Below are positions 60,706 through 64,000 of a DNA stretch of 64,000 bases, one piece after another (the stretch's first letter is position 1; every line of letters begins with the position of its first letter). The translations under genes and the position numbers were made by a program. Source of the DNA: Mycolicibacterium frederiksbergense (GTDB lineage Bacteria > Actinomycetota > Actinomycetes > Mycobacteriales > Mycobacteriaceae); contig NZ_JARXVE010000003.1 of the NCBI RefSeq assembly GCF_029893345.1, positions 620,001 through 684,000 on the forward strand, given 5' to 3'. The notes under the pieces are model-generated. The model was given only the letters and a program-made list of their open reading frames with translations. It was not told where the DNA came from and did no database searches.

Positions 60706-62253
60706 CTACCTCTTGATCAGTTGTGCGAGTTCTTCGGCGACCAGCGCGCGTAGCTCCGCGCGCAGTGCGTCTAACCCCAGGTCGGATGTGCGGGCGGGGG
60801 AGGGGTAATTGCGTTGCGGCACAACGGGTGCACCACTGCGGTCGTTGGAGGCCCGCGGATACTCCGGGACCGGTCCGGCCGGGGAATGCCACGGGTTCAG
60901 ACCGGCGAAGTTACCCATCGGCACGCCGGCGTCGCTGTTGTAGGCGACCCGCGCCCAGTTGATCAGGTTGTGCGGTTGCAGGTTCTCCCCGATCGAGCTG
61001 CGCCCGACGAACCCGGTGCCGATCGTCATCGATGGTGCCAGGTTGGTCTCCAGCCCGGAACTGCCGGTCGAGTTGCCGACGTTGACCGACACCCGAAGCA
61101 CCGGCACCTGCGCGGCGAAATCGGTGATCACCGACGGGTTCTCGCTGTGGATGGCCGCCGAATGGCCGGCCCCGCCGATGCGCACCACGGCCCGGGCCGC
61201 GCGGATACCGCGGGCGGCATCGGCCGCGGTGGTCATCCCCAGCACCGGAGACAGCTTCTCGTGGGCCAGCATCTCTTCGGTGATCACATCGTTGAACGGG
61301 GCGATGAGCACCCGGGTCTTGGGGGTGACCCGCAGCCCGGCCTGCCCGGCGATCCAGGCGGCGTCGCGGCCGACCACGTCGGTGTTGAGGTGCCCGTCGG
61401 CGAACATGTAGGCCCGCAGCCGCTGCGCCCCGTCCTCGTCGAGGATGTGCGCCCCGGCGCGGGTCAGCGCGCCGCGCAGCTTGTCAGCGATCGCCTCTTC
61501 GGCGATCAGCACGGATTCGTTGGTGCACAGCACCGAGTTGTCGAATGCCTTGCTGTCCACGATCCGCTTGGCCGCGGCATTGATGTCGGCGCTGGCTTCG
61601 ACGAATACCGGAACGTTGCCCGGCCCGACACCCAGTGCCGGGTTACCCGAGGAGTAGGCCGCGCGCACCACCCCGGTGCCGCCGGTCGCCACGATCACAT
61701 CGGTGCGCTCATCAGCCATCAGGGCTTGCACCAGCGGGATCGAGGGTTCCTCGATGACCTGCACGATGCCCTCGGGGGCCCCGGCCGCGACGGCGGCCTC
61801 GGCCAGCAGCCGGGCGGCATCGGCCGAGCACTGCTTGGCCCGCGGGTGCGGCGCGATCACCACGGCGTTGCGGGTCATCAGCGCCAGGATGGTCTTGAAG
61901 TACACGGTGGCAACGGGATTGGTGGTCGGCGTCAAGGCCAGCACCACCCCGGCCGGTCGGGGCATCTCGACGATCTTGCGCGCGGTGTCCACCCGCGGCG
62001 ACACATAGTCCTCGCCGCGGTAGTAGTCCACGATGCCGCGGGAGCAGGCCCGGTTCTTGGTCACCTTGTCGGCCACCACACCCATGCCGGTCTCGGTCAC
62101 CGTCTCGGCGGCCAACCGCTCGGCCTGGGCGTAGGCCGCCTCGGCTACGGCGTCGACAATGTTGGTCACTGCGGCCTGGTCGTAGTCGGCGTATGCCGCC
62201 GCGGCCCAGCGGGCCCGCTCCAGCATGTGGCCGGCCTGCGCAATATTGGTCAC
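60706..62253 (-). CDS. microcompartment CoA-acylating aldehyde dehydrogenase with C-terminal encapsulation peptide
   Basis: The 515-residue protein starts at GTG 62253, overlapping the aminotransferase stop as GTGA. It belongs to the acylating ALDH group (PduP/EutE-like): VLALTPTTNPVATVYFKTI, IVATGGTGVVRAAYSSGNPA, VGPGNVPVFVEASADI and the catalytic cysteine in DNSVLCTNESVL. It should convert an aldehyde, probably propionaldehyde, to acyl-CoA inside the shell. After the catalytic domain comes a linker (about 480-495) and a terminal amphipathic helix, LDALRAELRALVAEELAQLI, typical of cargo targeting. Confidence 0.92.
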   Translation of the reverse strand: MTNIAQAGHMLERARWAAAAYADYDQAAVTNIVDAVAEAAYAQAERLAAETVTETGMGVVADKVTKNRACSRGIVDYYRGEDYVSPRVDTARKIVEMPRPAGVVLALTPTTNPVATVYFKTILALMTRNAVVIAPHPRAKQCSADAARLLAEAAVAAGAPEGIVQVIEEPSIPLVQALMADERTDVIVATGGTGVVRAAYSSGNPALGVGPGNVPVFVEASADINAAAKRIVDSKAFDNSVLCTNESVLIAEEAIADKLRGALTRAGAHILDEDGAQRLRAYMFADGHLNTDVVGRDAAWIAGQAGLRVTPKTRVLIAPFNDVITEEMLAHEKLSPVLGMTTAADAARGIRAARAVVRIGGAGHSAAIHSENPSVITDFAAQVPVLRVSVNVGNSTGSSGLETNLAPSMTIGTGFVGRSSIGENLQPHNLINWARVAYNSDAGVPMGNFAGLNPWHSPAGPVPEYPRASNDRSGAPVVPQRNYPSPARTSDLGLDALRAELRALVAEELAQLIKR

Positions 62254-63530
62254 GATGCCTTCCTTCCGGTGGCGGCGGTCTTGGCCCGGGCCACCGCGAT
62301 TTCGACGCGGTCGAGGACGTCTTCGCATAGTTCGCGTGAGAGCAGCAGACCCGGTTTGAACTGCAGCACACGGGGATCCAGTGTTGAGAAGATCGCCCAG
62401 ACCCCGTTCTGGTAGAGCTCACGCATCACGAACTTGGCACCCTCGGGGTGATCGAATTCCATGCCGATCACCACACCGTTCTGCCGGATCCCGACGAACC
62501 AGTCCGGATGGTCGGCCTGAATGCGGCGCAGCCCCTGATCGAAGAGGTCGGAAATGTAGTGCACCATCGAGCGCACCTCGGGGCGGGTGCAGATCTCCAG
62601 GGTCTTGATCGCAGCCACACACCCCAGCTCGGCACCACCGAACGTGGAGATGTGACCGAACCCGTCCTCGTTGAGCCACTGCGCGGCGCGCTCACCCAGC
62701 AGCGCGGCGGTGATCGGGTACATGCCACCAGAGAGGCCCTTACCGGTGACCAGGATGTCGGGCTCGATGCCGTGCTTGGTGATGCACCACAGCTCGCCGG
62801 TGCGCATCAGACCGGTCTGCACCTCATCAGCGATGTAGAGCGTGCCGTGCTTCTCGGTGAGAGCCTTGACCGCCTCCAGGTAACCCGGTGCGGGCAGCGG
62901 GAATCCGTAGGTGGCCGGGATGGTCTCCATGATCACCGCGGCGACATCGCCAGGCGCGAGCACCCGCTCCATCGCCTCGATGTCGTTGAACGGCACCTGC
63001 AGGAACTCATCGGGCTGATCGGCCAGGAAGAACTTGGCGAACCGATCATCGCCGGTGGCCACCGCCAGGCCGGTGTGCCCGTGATAGGCCTTGATGATCG
63101 AGACGATCTTGCGGCGCTTGGTGGCATGCCGCGCGCTCTTGAGCGCGATGTCGATCGCCTCGCCACCACCGGACCCGAATGCGACCTTCTTGATCGAGGC
63201 CGGTGCCGTCTCCACCAGACGCTGCGCCAGCGCGGTACGCGCCACCGACGGGAAGTGGTGGTTGCCGACGTCGAAGTGCTGCATGCCTTCGGTAATCGCT
63301 TGCATCACTTCGGGATTGCGGTGACCCAGGTTATAGGTCCCACCGTTGAGATGCAGGTCGATCAGGCGACGCCCGCCCATATCCCACAGGAAATAACCCT
63401 CACGACGGTCGATCACCAGATCAACACCCGTGTCAGTCCAGAACTGTGTCTTGTCTGGATTCCAGAACGTCTTAGCTCGTTCCAGCACTTCGGCCTTGGA
63501 ATCGAACGTGAACGTGCCGTAGTCGTACAT
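62250..63530 (-). CDS. class III PLP-dependent aminotransferase/phospho-lyase (first gene of the microcompartment locus)
   Basis: The 426-residue fold-type I PLP enzyme has GSGGGEAIDIALKSARHATK, the aspartate in TLYIADEVQTG and the PLP lysine in LVTGKGLSGGMYPI. Relatives paired with APH-type kinases (for example ethanolamine-phosphate phospho-lyase) release an aldehyde from a phosphorylated amino alcohol rather than transaminating. In this locus the pair would make propionaldehyde from phosphorylated 1-amino-2-propanol. GAGGGAG precedes the ATG. It is the first gene after the divergent promoter region. Confidence 0.88.
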   Translation of the reverse strand: MYDYGTFTFDSKAEVLERAKTFWNPDKTQFWTDTGVDLVIDRREGYFLWDMGGRRLIDLHLNGGTYNLGHRNPEVMQAITEGMQHFDVGNHHFPSVARTALAQRLVETAPASIKKVAFGSGGGEAIDIALKSARHATKRRKIVSIIKAYHGHTGLAVATGDDRFAKFFLADQPDEFLQVPFNDIEAMERVLAPGDVAAVIMETIPATYGFPLPAPGYLEAVKALTEKHGTLYIADEVQTGLMRTGELWCITKHGIEPDILVTGKGLSGGMYPITAALLGERAAQWLNEDGFGHISTFGGAELGCVAAIKTLEICTRPEVRSMVHYISDLFDQGLRRIQADHPDWFVGIRQNGVVIGMEFDHPEGAKFVMRELYQNGVWAIFSTLDPRVLQFKPGLLLSRELCEDVLDRVEIAVARAKTAATGRKAS

Positions 63531-63582
63531 GCGGCTCCCTCTTTAGCTACCCGGTAGCTGTGATGGCCCTCACCGTAAACGG

Positions 63583-63610
63583 TTGCAACCATTTCTGTCA
63601 ATGGTTGCAA
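63583..63610. promoter_or_regulatory. 28-bp palindrome in the microcompartment/permease divergent promoter
   Basis: TTGCAACCATT and AATGGTTGCAA form a perfect 11-bp inverted repeat with the 6-bp spacer TCTGTC. The left arm is also part of a second palindrome, GGTTGCAACC (63581-63590). It lies 53 nt upstream of the minus-strand locus and 104 nt upstream of the permease gene. It is a candidate binding site for the GntR regulator of the locus. Confidence 0.75.
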
Positions 63611-63713
63611 GAAGTGCTTGCCAACGGCTTTTGGTAGTGCCAATATACGTAGGTTCGTATTGTGGCCCAGGCCACATCGACCGTCCACTGTTACTTGGAA
63701 GGTACCCCGTTAG

Positions 63714-64000
63714 ATGACCGATCAAGCTGTCGCTGGTAGCGAAAATGCAGCTCATGATGTCCAGAGACTGAAACGCAACGCCGTCGGCACTGTCGGCGTC
63801 ATCTTCATGGCGGTGGCCACCGCCGCCCCGATCACCGCAATGGTCGGCAACGTCCCGATCGCTGTCGGCTTCGGAAATGGTTCACACGCGCCGGCCGGCT
63901 ACATCGTTGCGACGATTGTTCTCGGCCTGTTCGCCGTCGGCTACGCGACCATGGCCAAGCACATCACCACCACCGGTGCCTTCTACGGCTACATCGCCCA
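63714..64000 (+). CDS. APC-family amino acid permease (partial, 3' end outside window)
   Basis: An ATG at 63714 opens 95 codons to the window end. The product begins MTDQAVAGSENAAHDVQRLK and then shows NAVGTVGVIFMAVATAAPIT and ATMAKHITTTGAFYGYIA, the first membrane helices and substrate loop of the APC superfamily. A GGAAGG site lies about 16 nt upstream, rather far. It is divergent from the microcompartment operon; permeases at RMM loci are thought to import the amino alcohol. Only the first three helices are visible. Confidence 0.82.
   Translation, partial: MTDQAVAGSENAAHDVQRLKRNAVGTVGVIFMAVATAAPITAMVGNVPIAVGFGNGSHAPAGYIVATIVLGLFAVGYATMAKHITTTGAFYGYIA

Noticed and set aside
1..64000. CRISPR arrays, tRNA/rRNA genes, insertion sequences and prophage genes
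   Set aside because: Looked for and not seen; no regularly spaced repeats, transposase motifs or structural RNA signatures were recognised.

Overview
The window is high-GC actinobacterial chromosome and almost certainly comes from a fast-growing mycobacterium (Mycolicibacterium type). It carries mmpL3, mmpL11, zmp1, an L,D-transpeptidase, ricR with a perfect RicR operator, and Rv0203-type haem-binding secreted proteins. From 13.9 to 52 kb the gene order follows M. tuberculosis Rv0189c (ilvD), Rv0190 (ricR), Rv0191, Rv0192, Rv0198c (zmp1), Rv0199-Rv0211 (pckA) and Rv0214/Rv0216, recalled from memory. Starts are often GTG, genes overlap as ATGA, GTGA or TGATG, and several genes have a TANNNT box 6-7 nt before the start codon, as in leaderless mycobacterial transcripts.

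Layout. (1) 1-5.4 kb, minus strand: a TetR-led, tightly coupled set of a GT1 glycosyltransferase, a glucosamine-kinase-like enzyme, a SIS-domain sugar-phosphate enzyme and an internally deleted PucR-like regulator, followed by a UDPGP-family uridylyltransferase cut by the window edge. This looks like a small amino-sugar/glycoside pathway. (2) 5.6-10.5 kb, plus strand: a leader ORF, an amine oxidase-like flavoprotein, an aldehyde dehydrogenase and an APC permease, probably for uptake and oxidation of an amine. (3) 10.6-13.7 kb: pgmA and an ankyrin-repeat protein. (4) 13.9-43.4 kb: the conserved mycobacterial block, namely ilvD, ricR, an MFS exporter, L,D-transpeptidase, zmp1, Mce-associated-type membrane proteins, mmpL11 with two partner genes, two haem-binding secreted proteins, a PrrAB-like two-component system, an M23-like lipoprotein, a UPF0104 membrane protein, an AI-2E-type transporter, mmpL3, an NYN protein, trmB, a pair of dynamin-like GTPase candidates and pckA. 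(5) 43.5-48.8 kb: an MmpL/RND transporter divergent from a TetR gene with two matching operators, then a CaCA-type antiporter.

(6) 48.8-55.7 kb, plus strand: an overlapping operon of fadD4, an enoyl-CoA hydratase-like gene, an Rv0216-like double-hotdog protein, a CoA-transferase, an amidohydrolase and an MFS transporter. In two of these proteins the sequence that normally lies at the C-terminus appears to sit in front of the core domain, which is the most unusual protein-level observation here. (7) 55.7-64 kb: a complete bacterial microcompartment locus of the known RMM (Rhodococcus and Mycobacterium microcompartment) class. It has class-III PLP enzyme, CoA-acylating aldehyde dehydrogenase, BMC-T, a linker-type protein, BMC-P, BMC-H, BMC-T, an APH-type kinase, an SDR and a GntR regulator, with a divergent amino-acid permease across a 28-bp palindrome. 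The family context points to amino-alcohol (1-amino-2-propanol type) catabolism through a propionaldehyde-like intermediate.

No rRNA or tRNA genes, CRISPR arrays, insertion sequences or phage genes were recognised.
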